A stretch of 64,000 bases of DNA from Archaeoglobus profundus DSM 5631 (GTDB taxonomy: Archaea > Halobacteriota > Archaeoglobi > Archaeoglobales > Archaeoglobaceae): the NCBI RefSeq assembly GCF_000025285.1, contig NC_013741.1, positions 1,054,001 to 1,118,000 of the forward strand. Direction: 5' to 3'. The notes beneath the pieces are model-generated. The model worked only from the letters and a program-made list of their open reading frames with translations, did not search any database and had not been told where the DNA came from. This document shows, piece by piece, positions 44,874-55,033 of the stretch; within the stretch, counting starts at the first letter, position 1, and each line of letters starts with the position of its first letter. The position numbers and the translations under genes are program-made.

Positions 44874-45107
44874 ATGGTAATTGCTGTAACTATGGTAAAC
44901 GTTCAGCCGGGTAAGGAGAGAGATTTTTACAATGCTGTAAAGAATCTTGAAAATGTGAGGGACGTAATTCACGTTTTCGGAGAGTTCGATTTCGTAGTTA
45001 TAGTTGAAGCTAAGGATTTGGCTGAATTGAATCAGACAGTCGATAAAATAAGGGGACTTGACGGAGTTACAAAAACTCAAACCGTAATAGGGGCTGAACT
45101 GGAATGA
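44874..45107 (+). CDS. Stand-alone Lrp/AsnC-type RAM ligand-binding domain
   Basis: The 77-residue protein is only the C-terminal RAM (SAM) domain of Lrp/AsnC regulators, without a DNA-binding part: [19 protein letters not shown], then [17 protein letters not shown]-like strands ([19 protein letters not shown]) and VTKTQTVI. Such proteins bind amino acids or related ligands and oligomerise. It overlaps top6B as ATGA, and this coupling is the main clue to its partner. Confidence 0.88.
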   Translation: MVIAVTMVNVQPGKERDFYNAVKNLENVRDVIHVFGEFDFVVIVEAKDLAELNQTVDKIRGLDGVTKTQTVIGAELE

Positions 45108-46828
45108 TCGAGAGGCCTAAGGAGATTAGTGTTGCGGAGTTCTTTGAGAAAAATAAGCACATACTAGGATACTCAAATCCAGCTAAAGCTTTGGTTACAT
45201 GCGTTAAAGAAGCTGTGGACAACAGCTTGGATGCATGCGAAGAGGCAGGAATCCTTCCAGATATCCTCGTTCGAATAAACAGGGTTGATAAACACTACAG
45301 AATAACAGTCGAGGATAACGGACCCGGTATTGAGAAGGATGAGATCCCAAGAATTTTCGGGAAGCTTCTATACGGTTCACGTTTTCACACTTTAAAGCAG
45401 AGCAGGGGTCAGCAAGGAATAGGTATAAGCTCTGCCGTTCTTTACGCTCAGCTAACAACTGGAAAACCAACAAGAGTAATCTCAAAGAGGAGGGGAGAAA
45501 GCGCTTGGCTATATGAAATTTTGATCGACACAAAGAGAAACGAGCCTGAAGTAGTTAGAGAGGAAAAGATTGATTGGCACAGACCTCACGGGATAAGGAT
45601 AGAGCTTGAAGTTGAAGGAAGCTACGTAAAGGGGAGAAGACAGAGCGTTTATGAGTATCTAAGGCAAACTTCGATAATAAATCCTCATACAAGGATAACA
45701 TTCATAGAGCCCGATGGGGAGATTCACGAGTTTGAAAGAGTGAGTTACGAATTACCAAAAATTCCCAAAGCTATAAAACCACATCCGCATGGAATAGAAC
45801 TTGGAAATCTCATTAAGATGTTAAAGGATTCCAGAGCTAGGAATTTGAAGGAGTTTCTGATAAAAGAATTTTCAAGGGTTGGGGATAAGACTGCTGAGGA
45901 GATTTTGAGGAAATCAGGCCTACAAAATAAGCATCCAAGAGCAGTTACGAGAGAGGAGGCAATAAAGCTGTTGGAGGCTTTCAAGGAAACGCAGTTGTTA
46001 CCTCCTCCTACTGACTGTCTTTCACCGATTGGCGGAGACTTAATAATCAAGAGCTTGGTTTCGGAGTTCAAGCCTGAGTTTGTGTGTGCAGTATCGAGGA
46101 AGCCAAAAGTTTACTCAGGGAACCCATTTTTGGTAGAAGTTGGCTTAGCTTACGGTGTTAATACAGACAGAACTGTACTCCTAAGATTTGCAAACAGAAT
46201 CCCCTTGCTTTACCAGCAAGGTGGCTGTGCTCTAACAAAGGCTGTGGAGAGCGTAAACTGGAAATCCTACGGTGTTCAGCAGAACAAGAACGAATTACCA
46301 AACGCACCGATGGTCATTCTTATTCACATCGCATCTACTAACATACCCTACACCTCAGAATCCAAAGAAGCGATTGCTGGGATACCGGAGATAGTTGAAG
46401 AGGTAAGGCTTGCTCTGCAGGAGGTTGGACGAAAGTTAAAAGCCTACATCGATAAAAAGAGAGCAATTCAGGAGAAGAGAAAGAAAGAAGGAGCCTTACT
46501 GAAGATCATACCGATCATTGCTAAGAAGTGCGCAGAGATACTTGAGAGAGATGAGATAGATGTAAGCAAGGTTTTAGCAAGAATAACGGGCAAAGTTCAC
46601 ATCGAGAAAGTTGTTGACAGTAAGATTGTTAAGATAACTGTCTCGAACTTCAGCAGATCCAAACGTAAGTTCAAGCTGTATGACTCGGGAAAGGTTTGGG
46701 ATCTGGAGTTGAAGCCGTTTGAAGAGATTGTTATCAGCTACGAATGCGAAAAACCTTCAACAGCAAAGCCCCTTGTAGATGGATTGGATCCAGATTTGAT
46801 CAGTGGCGCTGAGATATTGACCTTTTAA
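45104..46828 (+). CDS. top6B: DNA topoisomerase VI subunit B
   Basis: The 574-residue protein is the GHKL ATPase subunit of the type IIB topoisomerase. ATP-site motifs are [15 protein letters not shown] near residue 37, [24 protein letters not shown] near 72 and [17 protein letters not shown] near 103. The H2tH region ([14 protein letters not shown], about 261-274) and a transducer end follow, with [18 protein letters not shown] near 372. Subunit A is not next to it; it must be elsewhere. It is translated with the RAM-domain gene. Confidence 0.95.
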   Translation: MIERPKEISVAEFFEKNKHILGYSNPAKALVTCVKEAVDNSLDACEEAGILPDILVRINRVDKHYRITVEDNGPGIEKDEIPRIFGKLLYGSRFHTLKQSRGQQGIGISSAVLYAQLTTGKPTRVISKRRGESAWLYEILIDTKRNEPEVVREEKIDWHRPHGIRIELEVEGSYVKGRRQSVYEYLRQTSIINPHTRITFIEPDGEIHEFERVSYELPKIPKAIKPHPHGIELGNLIKMLKDSRARNLKEFLIKEFSRVGDKTAEEILRKSGLQNKHPRAVTREEAIKLLEAFKETQLLPPPTDCLSPIGGDLIIKSLVSEFKPEFVCAVSRKPKVYSGNPFLVEVGLAYGVNTDRTVLLRFANRIPLLYQQGGCALTKAVESVNWKSYGVQQNKNELPNAPMVILIHIASTNIPYTSESKEAIAGIPEIVEEVRLALQEVGRKLKAYIDKKRAIQEKRKKEGALLKIIPIIAKKCAEILERDEIDVSKVLARITGKVHIEKVVDSKIVKITVSNFSRSKRKFKLYDSGKVWDLELKPFEEIVISYECEKPSTAKPLVDGLDPDLISGAEILTF

Positions 46829-46869
46829 TTTTTGATAACTCTTTTTAACAAACCCACAAAAGCCAAGAC

Positions 46870-47118
46870 ATGAAACTGATAGTATTCACAAAGAAGGATT
46901 GTCCGAACTGCCCCTATGCAAAAAAGATTGCTAAAGAAGTTGCTGAAGAGCTCGGCTTGGAATTCGAGGAGATAGATATTGAAAAAGACTTGATAACCGC
47001 TCTGCAGTACAACGTTGCCTCAACACCTTCGATAGCTTTGGATGAAGAAGTGCTATTTAGGGGAGAGGTTCCTACAAAGGAGGAACTAAAGAGGGAGATC
47101 GAGAAGTACTTAAGGTGA
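46870..47118 (+). CDS. Glutaredoxin-like small redox protein
   Basis: The 82-residue protein has a thioredoxin fold with the active site FTKKDCPNCPYAKKIAKE near residue 7 (CPNC), the cis-proline segment NVASTPSIALDEEVLFRGE near 54, and a final helix. It resembles archaeal redoxins found near anaerobic ribonucleotide reductase activases. It lies 4 bases before the NrdG-like gene, so it could reduce a disulfide in the reductase system; that is inference. Confidence 0.88.
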   Translation: MKLIVFTKKDCPNCPYAKKIAKEVAEELGLEFEEIDIEKDLITALQYNVASTPSIALDEEVLFRGEVPTKEELKREIEKYLR

Positions 47119-47122
47119 TCTG

Positions 47123-47827
47123 ATGCGTTATGGCGGCATTTTGGACTTATCCACAGTAGATTTTCCGAAGAAATTGTGTGCTGTAGTTTTCTTTGTTGGA
47201 TGTCCTTTCAGATGCCCTTATTGCCAGAATTACAGGTTGTTCGAGGGAGGAGTTGAGGTTACGCCAGAGGAGATTGCAAAAAAGATTAGAGAAAACTACC
47301 TGATAGAGGGTGTTTGCTTAACAGGTGGAGAACCCCTAGTCCAAAATCTAGATGAACTCACAAAACTAATAGAATTGCTGAAGGAGTACGGATTGGCTGT
47401 AAAGCTCGATACGAACGGTTATTATCCAGAGAAGCTGAGAAATCTCGTAGATCGTTTGGATTATGTTGCAATGGATTTTAAGACTGTTCCAGAAAAGTAC
47501 GCTGAGGTAACTGGAAAGAAGGATTCCTTTGAGAAGTTTCTGGAGAGTTTGAAAATTCTTGTTGATTCTGGTATAGACTTCGAGATAAGAACTACCGTTG
47601 TCCCAACGATAACGGATGAAGACGATCTGATCAGAATGGGTGAAATTTTGGCAAGTTACGGTGTTGAAAAATTCGTTTTACAGCAGTTCAGAAACGAAGA
47701 TGTTTACGATCCGAAGTTCAGAGAAATAACACCATATTCGAAAAAATTTTACTTTAAGGTGGGAAGAAAGTTGAAGGAGATTTTGAAAGAGGTGATTGTT
47801 AGGTTTGAAGGTGAGCATGTGTTATGA
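47123..47827 (+). CDS. nrdG: Anaerobic ribonucleotide reductase activase-like radical SAM protein
   Basis: The 234-residue protein has the radical SAM motif GCPFRCPYCQNYRLF (C-x3-C-x2-C near residues 27-34), CLTGGEPLVQ near 65, and LDTNGYYPEKL near 91. It is of the NrdG-like group that generates the glycyl radical of an activated enzyme, most likely the anaerobic ribonucleotide reductase. The reductase itself is not in the window. It overlaps the next gene by 11 bases. Confidence 0.85.
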   Translation: MRYGGILDLSTVDFPKKLCAVVFFVGCPFRCPYCQNYRLFEGGVEVTPEEIAKKIRENYLIEGVCLTGGEPLVQNLDELTKLIELLKEYGLAVKLDTNGYYPEKLRNLVDRLDYVAMDFKTVPEKYAEVTGKKDSFEKFLESLKILVDSGIDFEIRTTVVPTITDEDDLIRMGEILASYGVEKFVLQQFRNEDVYDPKFREITPYSKKFYFKVGRKLKEILKEVIVRFEGEHVL

Positions 47828-48527
47828 GCTTTTAACAGAGAATTTTAAGATCGTGGATTTCTCTTTCGCCCTACCTTATACGTACGTGCTTATAGAAGGT
47901 AAAAGGGGCAAATCCTTAGGAGTTGCCATGAGCTTGGTCGAAGATGTGGTAGATTACGATGTGAGCTTTAAAGAGGTAAGCGTTGAAGAGTTTTTGAAGG
48001 GTTTGGAGAGCTTTAACATCGTTGAAAGGTGCTTGGGTTTCGCTACTCTCAACGCAATATCCCAGTACCACATGAGGGAAGTTGAGAACGTCAATGTCTT
48101 TGAGGAGATGGCAGTTGAAGGTGTAGAGAGAGTAGCGGTAGTCGGAAACATAAAGCCTCTCGTTGCTAAGCTTAGAGAAAACTTTGATGTCGTTGTTTTT
48201 GAGAGAAATCCAAAGCTTAGATGTCAAGCTCTAAGCGATTGCTTTGAATACGAGTTGCTACCAAAGTTCGATGCTGTTTTCGTGAGCGGAACCGCTTTGA
48301 TAAACGGAACCTTAAGATTAATCATCGATAGAGCTGAAAATGCGATGTTTAAGGTTTTGATTGGACCAACAGCTCAAATACATCCGAAGCTTGCCGAAGG
48401 TTTAACTCACTTGGCTTCGATGAGGGTTGTAGATATAGATAAGGCTTTAACGGGTTTGAAACTTGGCTCTTGGAGAATCTTTGAAAGTGCCTGTGAGAAG
48501 TACACGATTAAAGTAAACTATTTTTGA
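47817..48527 (+). CDS. DUF364/DUF4213 heavy-metal-chelatase-like protein
   Basis: The 236-residue protein matches the DUF4213 plus DUF364 family: an N-terminal part with YTYVLIEGKRGKSLGVAM near residue 20, GFATLNAISQYHM near 73, and a Rossmann-like DUF364 domain with RVAVVGNIKPLVAKL near 103, VVVFERNP and VFVSGTALINGTL near 155. Family members often sit with molybdenum or iron transport genes, but none is adjacent. The ATG at 47817 lies after AAGGTGAG inside the end of the previous gene. Its TGA overlaps the leuS ATG. Confidence 0.82.
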   Translation: MCYELLTENFKIVDFSFALPYTYVLIEGKRGKSLGVAMSLVEDVVDYDVSFKEVSVEEFLKGLESFNIVERCLGFATLNAISQYHMREVENVNVFEEMAVEGVERVAVVGNIKPLVAKLRENFDVVVFERNPKLRCQALSDCFEYELLPKFDAVFVSGTALINGTLRLIIDRAENAMFKVLIGPTAQIHPKLAEGLTHLASMRVVDIDKALTGLKLGSWRIFESACEKYTIKVNYF

Positions 48528-51358
48528 TGAGCGTTTACTCTGCATTCATGTTCAGGGAAATTGAAGAGAAGTGGCAGAGAGCTTGGGAAGAAGCTGGTAT
48601 TTTTCAGGCTGATCCCGATGATAGACCAAAGTTCTTCATAACTATTCCCTATCCGTATCTCAACGGTAACCTGCACGTGGGACACTGCAGAACCTTTACG
48701 ATAGGCGATGCTATTGCAAGATACAAGAGAATGTGCGGTTTTAATGTACTCTTTCCCATGGGTTTCCATGTAACTGGAACTCCGATAATAGGTCTGGCTG
48801 AGCTTATAAAGAAGAGAGACCCAAGAACGATTGAAGTTTACACGAAGTATCACGATGTGCCTAAGGATATTCTCCTAACTCTCACTACTCCTGAAAGAAT
48901 TGTCGAGTATTTCGCTAAGGAGGCTGAGAAGGCACTCAAGGACATAGGATATTCAATAGACTGGAGGAGAAAGTTCACAACAACAGATGAACCTTATCAG
49001 AAGTTCATAGAGTGGCAGTTCTGGAAGCTCAAGGAGAAGGGTTTGATAGTGAAAGGTTCCCATCCTGTAAGATTCTGTCCGAACTGCAACAACCCCGTTG
49101 AAGATCACGACCTTTTAATGGGTGAAGAAGCAACAATTGTCGATTACACGGTCATAAAGTTCTACATGCCAGACGATGAATTTGGAAAGATAATATTTCC
49201 GTGTGCAACGCTCAGACCTGAAACGGTTTTTGGTGTCACTAACATTTGGGTAAAACCAACAACTTACGTTTTGGCTAAGGTGGACGGTGAGCTCTGGTTT
49301 ATCAGCAAGGAGTGTGCTGAAAAGCTGAGGTATCAGGAGAGAAATATCGAAATTTTGAGAGAAGTCAACGCTGAGGAGTTTATCGGTAAGTTTGTCGTCA
49401 ATCCAGTAACTGGAAAAGAAGTTCCCATTTTGCCAGCCGAATTTGTCGATACTGACAACGCAACCGGTGTTGTGATGAGCGTTCCTGCTCACGCACCTTA
49501 CGATTACGTTGCTATAGAGGATTTAAAGAGGAACGAGGAAATTCTGAGAAAGTACGGCATTGAAGATGTAGTCAAATCGATTGAACCGATAGTACTCATA
49601 AGAATCGAGGACGAGGATTACGATATCCCCGCTAAGGATGTTGTTGAGAAGTTAGGTATTAAGAATCAAAGTGATCCGAATTTGGAGAAAGCTACAAAGA
49701 TAGTCTATAAAAAGGAATACCATAAGGGAGTCCTCTTAGATGTAACTGGTAAATACGCTGGAATGAAAGTTTCTGAAGTTAAGGAGGTAATTCAGAGGGA
49801 TTTAATTCAGCAGGGGATTGGAGATGTTTTTTACGAGTTCAGCGAGAAGCCTGTTGTTTGCAGGTGCGGAACGAAGTGTGTGGTAAAGGTAGTAAGAGAT
49901 CAGTGGTTCATAAGGTATTCGGATGAAGAGTGGAAGAGGAAAGTTTTAGACTGGCTTGAGAAGATGACGATAATTCCAGATTACTACAAGGAGGAGTTTA
50001 GGAATAAGATTGAGTGGCTGAAGGACAAAGCCTGTGCAAGAAGGAGGGGGCTGGGAACGAGGATTCCTTGGGATAAGGAATGGCTGATCGAAAGCTTGTC
50101 CGACTCAACGATCTACATGGCTTACTACATCTTAGCAAAGTTCATAAATGAAGGTAAGCTTAAAGCCGAGAACATAACTCAGGAATTCTTGGATTACGTT
50201 CTCTTGGGCATTGGAAAGGCTGAAGATGCTGCGAAGTCATCTGGCTTAGACGTTAAGACAGTTGAAGACGTTAGAAAAGACTTCAAATACTGGTATCCCG
50301 TAGATCTGAGGAGCAGTGGAAAGGATTTGGTGGCAAATCATCTGCTCTTCTTCCTCTTCCACCATGTGGCAATTTTCCCACCGAAACACTGGCCGAGGGC
50401 AATAGCTGTAAACGGATACGTTAGCTTGGAAGGAAAGAAAATGAGCAAGAGCAAAGGACCCCTCTTAACCATGAAGAGGGCCGTTGCAGAGAATGGAGCA
50501 GATGTTACTAGACTTTACATACTCTACGCCTCAGAATACGACAGCGATGCCGATTGGAGAAGCAAGGAAGTTGAGGCAATGAAGAGGCATTTGGAGAGAT
50601 TTTTCGAACTCGTTAAAGAGCACTACACCAAAGAGATCAAGGAGATTGATCACCTAGACAGATGGCTGATAAGCAGATTCCAGAAAGCTGTGAAGGAGAC
50701 AAGAGACGCTATGGAAAAGTTGCAGACAAGAAGGGCCGTTAACTCCGCATTCTTCGAAGTGTTGAACGACATTAGATGGTATCTAAAGAGGGGTGGAGAC
50801 AACTTGGCCATAATCCTAGATGACTGGATAAAGCTTCTTGCTCCGTTCATCCCGCACATTTGCGAGGAACTTTGGCATCTCAAACACGACAGCTTTGTAA
50901 GCCTCGAAAGTTATCCTGAATACGATGAAAGCAAGATCGATGAAAAGGCTGAAGCTATAGAAAACTACCTCAAGAACTTCATCGAGGACGTTAAGGAGGT
51001 CATGAAGTTTTTCAAGGGTGAAAGAGTTTACGTTGCATTCGCTGAAGATTGGAAAGTTGAAGCGTTGAAGGTTGCTTTGGATTCAGATAGCATGAAATCA
51101 GCAATGGCTGAGCTTATGAAGTATGATAAGTTCAAGAAGATGGCTAAGGAGGTATCTGCATTCCTAAAGAGGGTGTTCAGAGATAAGGATACTTTCAAGG
51201 AGATCGTGGGAATAGATGAAAGAAAAATTATCGAAGAAAACAAGGAGTTTATTGAGGGTGAGCTTGGCGTTAAAATTGTTTTGGATGAGTCGGCTGTGCC
51301 AGAGGATAGAAGAAAGCAGGCGATGCCAGGCAAACCTGCCATATACGTTGAAGGATGA
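48527..51358 (+). CDS. leuS: Leucyl-tRNA synthetase
   Basis: The 943-residue class I synthetase is of the archaeal type. The HIGH-like motif is LNGNLHVGHCRTF near residue 42, the CP1 editing domain follows (about 170-440, with LRPETVFGVTNIWV near 226), the KMSKS signature GKKMSKSKGP lies near 645, and the anticodon-binding domain has LLAPFIPHICEELWHL near 772. The start ATG at 48527 overlaps the previous stop as TGATG. Its own stop overlaps the ABC transporter start as ATGA. Confidence 0.96.
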   Translation: MSVYSAFMFREIEEKWQRAWEEAGIFQADPDDRPKFFITIPYPYLNGNLHVGHCRTFTIGDAIARYKRMCGFNVLFPMGFHVTGTPIIGLAELIKKRDPRTIEVYTKYHDVPKDILLTLTTPERIVEYFAKEAEKALKDIGYSIDWRRKFTTTDEPYQKFIEWQFWKLKEKGLIVKGSHPVRFCPNCNNPVEDHDLLMGEEATIVDYTVIKFYMPDDEFGKIIFPCATLRPETVFGVTNIWVKPTTYVLAKVDGELWFISKECAEKLRYQERNIEILREVNAEEFIGKFVVNPVTGKEVPILPAEFVDTDNATGVVMSVPAHAPYDYVAIEDLKRNEEILRKYGIEDVVKSIEPIVLIRIEDEDYDIPAKDVVEKLGIKNQSDPNLEKATKIVYKKEYHKGVLLDVTGKYAGMKVSEVKEVIQRDLIQQGIGDVFYEFSEKPVVCRCGTKCVVKVVRDQWFIRYSDEEWKRKVLDWLEKMTIIPDYYKEEFRNKIEWLKDKACARRRGLGTRIPWDKEWLIESLSDSTIYMAYYILAKFINEGKLKAENITQEFLDYVLLGIGKAEDAAKSSGLDVKTVEDVRKDFKYWYPVDLRSSGKDLVANHLLFFLFHHVAIFPPKHWPRAIAVNGYVSLEGKKMSKSKGPLLTMKRAVAENGADVTRLYILYASEYDSDADWRSKEVEAMKRHLERFFELVKEHYTKEIKEIDHLDRWLISRFQKAVKETRDAMEKLQTRRAVNSAFFEVLNDIRWYLKRGGDNLAIILDDWIKLLAPFIPHICEELWHLKHDSFVSLESYPEYDESKIDEKAEAIENYLKNFIEDVKEVMKFFKGERVYVAFAEDWKVEALKVALDSDSMKSAMAELMKYDKFKKMAKEVSAFLKRVFRDKDTFKEIVGIDERKIIEENKEFIEGELGVKIVLDESAVPEDRRKQAMPGKPAIYVEG

Positions 51359-52254
51359 CACCGATAATCAGAGTTACAAACGTAACGAAAGTTTACGATG
51401 GCCTGAAAGCCCTTGACTCGGTTAGCTTCGAAGTTGAGAGAGGCGAGATTTTTGGGCTTTTAGGTCCAAACGGTGCTGGAAAGACTTCCTTGATAAAGAT
51501 TCTTACAACTGTAATAAAGCCGACGAGCGGAAAGGCTGAAATTGACGGTCACGATGTCGTTAAATCGGCTGGAGAGGTTAGGAAGAGAATAGGAGTTGTT
51601 TTTCAGGAAACTACTCTCGACAACGATCTGACAGTCTACGAAAATTTGGACTTTCATGCAAGACTTTACGGAATGAACAAAAAAGATAGATTGAAGAGAA
51701 TTGGAGAAGTTTTAAGCTTGGTAGAGCTTGAGGATTACGCCAATACTCTTGTCAGAAAGTTGAGTGGAGGTATGAAGAGGAAGCTTGAGATTGCGAGAGG
51801 TATCCTCCACAAACCAAAAGTTCTCTTTTTAGATGAACCTACTCTCGGTTTAGACGTTCACACGAGAAGAAAGATCTGGAAACACATCGAGGAACTTAGA
51901 AAAGAAGGTGTTACCGTTTTCATAACAACCCATTATATGGAAGAGGCAGATAGGCTGTGTGATAGGGTTGCTATCATCGACAGGGGTAGGATTGTCGCAA
52001 TAGATACTCCTTCAAATCTTAAGAGAATGGTCGGTGGAGATGTTGTCAGAATAGAGTTCGAAGGTGAATTCGATCTTCGGATCAAAGCAAAGAAAATCGT
52101 AAAAGGCGAAAATTTTGTTGAGATAACTGTTGAAGATTGTGAGAGAGTTTTGCCAGAGATTCTGCGAGCTTTTAAGGTCGTTAAATCAATAAGCATAAGA
52201 AGGCCGACACTTGAAGATGCTTTCGTTACCCTAACTGGGAGGGAGTTGAAATGA
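51355..52254 (+). CDS. ABC-2 type exporter, ATP-binding subunit
   Basis: The 299-residue protein has Walker A GPNGAGKTSL near residue 38, the Q-loop VFQETTLDNDL, the signature LSGGMKRKLEIARG near 138, Walker B VLFLDEPTLGLD near 157 and the switch histidine ITTHYMEEADRLCDRV near 190. It belongs to the daunorubicin-resistance/DrrA-like group that works with an ABC-2 permease, encoded next. The C-terminal domain (about 225-299) is the usual DrrA extension. The cargo is unknown. Confidence 0.93.
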   Translation: MTPIIRVTNVTKVYDGLKALDSVSFEVERGEIFGLLGPNGAGKTSLIKILTTVIKPTSGKAEIDGHDVVKSAGEVRKRIGVVFQETTLDNDLTVYENLDFHARLYGMNKKDRLKRIGEVLSLVELEDYANTLVRKLSGGMKRKLEIARGILHKPKVLFLDEPTLGLDVHTRRKIWKHIEELRKEGVTVFITTHYMEEADRLCDRVAIIDRGRIVAIDTPSNLKRMVGGDVVRIEFEGEFDLRIKAKKIVKGENFVEITVEDCERVLPEILRAFKVVKSISIRRPTLEDAFVTLTGRELK

Positions 52255-53009
52255 CTTTTGTGCAAAATATCAATGCCGTCTATGTCCTTTGGCTTAGAGA
52301 TGTTAAGAGGTTTGTTAGGGCAAGGAGTAGATTTCTCGGTTCGCTTGGAATGCCTTTCTTCTTCCTAATCTTCTTCAGCTTGGGATTCAGGAGAGCAACA
52401 ATCCCAACTTTAAGCATACCTTACATCGATTTCGTAACGCCGGGCATTGTGTCGATGATAATCCTTTTTGGAGGAACTTTTTCTGGCGTTTCAGTAGTTT
52501 GGGATAGACAGTTTGGATTTTTGAGAGAAATACTAGTCTCTCCAGCAAGCGGGACATCGATAGCCTTCGGTAGAATTTTAGGAGGAACTACGATTGCAAT
52601 GCTTCAGGCTGTGATTATGATGTTCGTAAGTCTCTTTGTCGGTTTTAGGCCAAACCCTATAGGAATTCCGATGGCTTTAATCTTTATGTTCCTTACCGGA
52701 ATCACGTTTACGGGGATTGGGATAATTTTCTCTACACAGATGAGGGATATGCATGGTTTTCAGCTGGTTGTAAACTTCTTTGTCTTCCCATTATTCCTGC
52801 TTTCAGGAGCTCTATTTCCAATAGACGAGCTTGGCAGATTGAAGTGGCTAGCTTTGCTTAATCCGATGAGCTACGGAGTTGACGGAGTTAGGTGGTGCTT
52901 GACTGGATACACCGAAATAGATCCGACAATAGATTTTGCAGTTCTGCTGTTGGTTGGAGCAGTTTCAACAATTTTGGCAGGATTTTTATTCAGCAGGATG
53001 GAGGAATAA
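52251..53009 (+). CDS. ABC-2 type exporter, permease subunit
   Basis: The 252-residue membrane protein has six hydrophobic segments and the ABC-2 pattern: FVTPGIVSMIILFGGTFSG near residue 64, FLREILVSPASGTSIAFGRILGG near 90, and LFPIDELGRLKWLALLNPMSYGVDGVRW near 188. It begins with the ATGA overlap of the ATPase gene, so the two form one exporter. Confidence 0.92.
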   Translation: MTFVQNINAVYVLWLRDVKRFVRARSRFLGSLGMPFFFLIFFSLGFRRATIPTLSIPYIDFVTPGIVSMIILFGGTFSGVSVVWDRQFGFLREILVSPASGTSIAFGRILGGTTIAMLQAVIMMFVSLFVGFRPNPIGIPMALIFMFLTGITFTGIGIIFSTQMRDMHGFQLVVNFFVFPLFLLSGALFPIDELGRLKWLALLNPMSYGVDGVRWCLTGYTEIDPTIDFAVLLLVGAVSTILAGFLFSRMEE

Positions 53010-53057
53010 CTTTGACAAACCTTCACAATGTTTTTATCCCAGTGTTGATCTTAAGGC

Positions 53058-54032
53058 ATGGAAATTGTGACATTCTCAAAAAACGTCTTTATTCCCTTAA
53101 CGAGAACATGTAGAAACTCGTGTGCTTACTGCGGTTTTAGAAAGAACGATTACAAGCTCATGAAACCAGAGGATATCAAATCTCTTTTATTGAAAGCTAA
53201 AAGTGCTCTCGAAGCTCTGTTCACATTCGGTGAGAAACCAGATGTTTATGCGAAATTTAGAGAAAACATCAAAAGATTAGGCTACAACACATTCATCGAA
53301 TACGTCAGGGATATGAACAAGTTAGCTGTTGATATGGGTTTCTTGCCTCACACTAACGCTGGAGTTTTGAGTTACAACGAATTAAAGACTCTCAAGCCTT
53401 TTAATGCAAGTATGGGTTTGATGCTTGAGCAAGCTGTGGAATTGGAGTGTCATGCCGAAAGTCCCGGAAAAAAGCCTGAAGTCAGGATTAAGACAATAAA
53501 AAATGCTGGAAAGCTAAAGATACCTTTCACTACCGGAATTCTCGTCGGGATTGGGGAAAGCGAATACGATAGGGCTTACTCGCTTGAAGTAATTGCCGAT
53601 ATCCATGCCAACTACGGACACATTCAGGAGGTGATAATTCAGAACTTCTCACCTAAACCTAACACACCTATGGCAAACTGGAAACCTCCAAGCTTGGAAG
53701 ATATGCTGAAAACTGTTAAAATTGCTAGAGAGATCTTACCGAGTGATGTAACCATTCAGATACCCCCAAACTTGGTTGAGGATGTTACACCATTCTTGAA
53801 AGCTGGTGCGAGGGATTTGGGTGGTATTTCAGAAGTTACACCAGATTACATAAATCCAGAGCATCCTTGGCCATCAATTAACAGTTTGAAGAAAGTTTTA
53901 GAGAAAAATGGCTTCATCTTGAGGGAGAGGTTGCCGATATATCCGAAATTCGTAAAGTTGGGGTGGTTTAGTGATGAAATTGCAGAGCTTATTAAGCTCA
54001 ACTCGGATAGAGAGGGCTTTAGAAAGGCTTAG
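53058..54032 (+). CDS. cofG: CofG, FO synthase subunit 1 (F420 synthesis)
   Basis: The 324-residue radical SAM protein has TRTCRNSCAYCGFRK (C-x3-C-x2-C near residues 17-24), a GEKPDVYAKF segment near 56, PHTNAGVLSYNEL near 94, and TGILVGIGESEYDR near 156. With CofH it makes the deazaflavin FO, the light-harvesting core of coenzyme F420, from tyrosine and a ribitylaminouracil. It overlaps cofH by 59 bases. Confidence 0.94.
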   Translation: MEIVTFSKNVFIPLTRTCRNSCAYCGFRKNDYKLMKPEDIKSLLLKAKSALEALFTFGEKPDVYAKFRENIKRLGYNTFIEYVRDMNKLAVDMGFLPHTNAGVLSYNELKTLKPFNASMGLMLEQAVELECHAESPGKKPEVRIKTIKNAGKLKIPFTTGILVGIGESEYDRAYSLEVIADIHANYGHIQEVIIQNFSPKPNTPMANWKPPSLEDMLKTVKIAREILPSDVTIQIPPNLVEDVTPFLKAGARDLGGISEVTPDYINPEHPWPSINSLKKVLEKNGFILRERLPIYPKFVKLGWFSDEIAELIKLNSDREGFRKA

Positions 54033-55023
54033 GGATTTGATAGAAAATCCGTTCGAAACATTTGCAAAAGCCGATGAGCTTAGAAGGAAAGTTGTCGGAG
54101 ATGTTGTTACTTTTGTAGTCAACAGAAACATAAACTTCACAGACATCTGCGTTGGAAACTGCAAGTTCTGTAGTTTTAGAAATAGGAGGCGTTACCTTCT
54201 TACGCTTGAGGAGATCAAGGAGAAGGTTAGAGAGGCTGTCGAATACGGTTGCACTGAAGTCTGTATTCAGGGCGGATTGTACCCCAACGCGGATTTAAAC
54301 TTTTACAAGTCGATAATTGAGGCTGTTAGAGAAGTTAGCGAAGATATACATATTCACGCGTTTTCACCAATGGAAATTCATCATATGGCCATAAACACTG
54401 GTTTGGATGTTAAAGAAGTCTTGAAAGAGCTGAAATCATCTGGATTGGATTCTATTCCGGGAACATCTGCAGAAATTTTGGATGACGAAATAAGGAAGGT
54501 GATCTGTCCAAAGAAGATAAGCACGGATCGCTGGATCGAGATTGTAACTACAGCCCATCGTTTGGGAATTCCTTCAACTGCTACGATGATGTTCGGGCAT
54601 ACAGAAGGTTGGGAACATAGACTCAAGCATCTGTTGATAATTAAGGAGATTCAGAGAAGAACTGGTGGATTCACGGAATTCATACCTCTTCCGTTCATGC
54701 ACAAGAATAACGAGCTTGGAAAGATTGTAAGACCTCCGTCTGGCTTTGAAGATTTGCTTGTGATTGCAGTTTCAAGAATTACGCTTCATCCAGAGATCAA
54801 GAACATCCAAGCTTCTTGGGTTAAGTTGGGAGTAAAGTTGGCTCAAGTTGCCCTGTGTGTAGGTGCAAACGACTTAGGTGGAACTTTGATAGAGGAGAAC
54901 ATCTCAAGGTTAGCCGGTGCAGAAAGCGGTGAGTTCCTGCCTAAAGAGAAAATAATCGAGCTGATAGAAAGTGTTGGAAGGATTCCAAAGCAGAGAGATA
55001 CGTTGTACAGGATTTTGGATTAG
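53974..55023 (+). CDS. cofH: CofH, FO synthase subunit 2 (F420 synthesis)
   Basis: The 349-residue radical SAM protein has the CVGNCKFCSF cluster motif near residue 60, EVCIQGGLYPNADLNFY near 94, HAFSPMEIHHMA near 129, and GEIIPLPF-like FIPLPFMHKNNELGK near 245 with a final GANDLGGTLIEENISR near 303. It makes the first FO intermediate from tyrosine for CofG. The ATG at 53974 follows a GTG one codon upstream. It overlaps cofG in another frame, so both are translated together. Confidence 0.93.
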   Translation: MKLQSLLSSTRIERALERLRDLIENPFETFAKADELRRKVVGDVVTFVVNRNINFTDICVGNCKFCSFRNRRRYLLTLEEIKEKVREAVEYGCTEVCIQGGLYPNADLNFYKSIIEAVREVSEDIHIHAFSPMEIHHMAINTGLDVKEVLKELKSSGLDSIPGTSAEILDDEIRKVICPKKISTDRWIEIVTTAHRLGIPSTATMMFGHTEGWEHRLKHLLIIKEIQRRTGGFTEFIPLPFMHKNNELGKIVRPPSGFEDLLVIAVSRITLHPEIKNIQASWVKLGVKLAQVALCVGANDLGGTLIEENISRLAGAESGEFLPKEKIIELIESVGRIPKQRDTLYRILD

Positions 55024-55033
55024 CCAACTCAAA

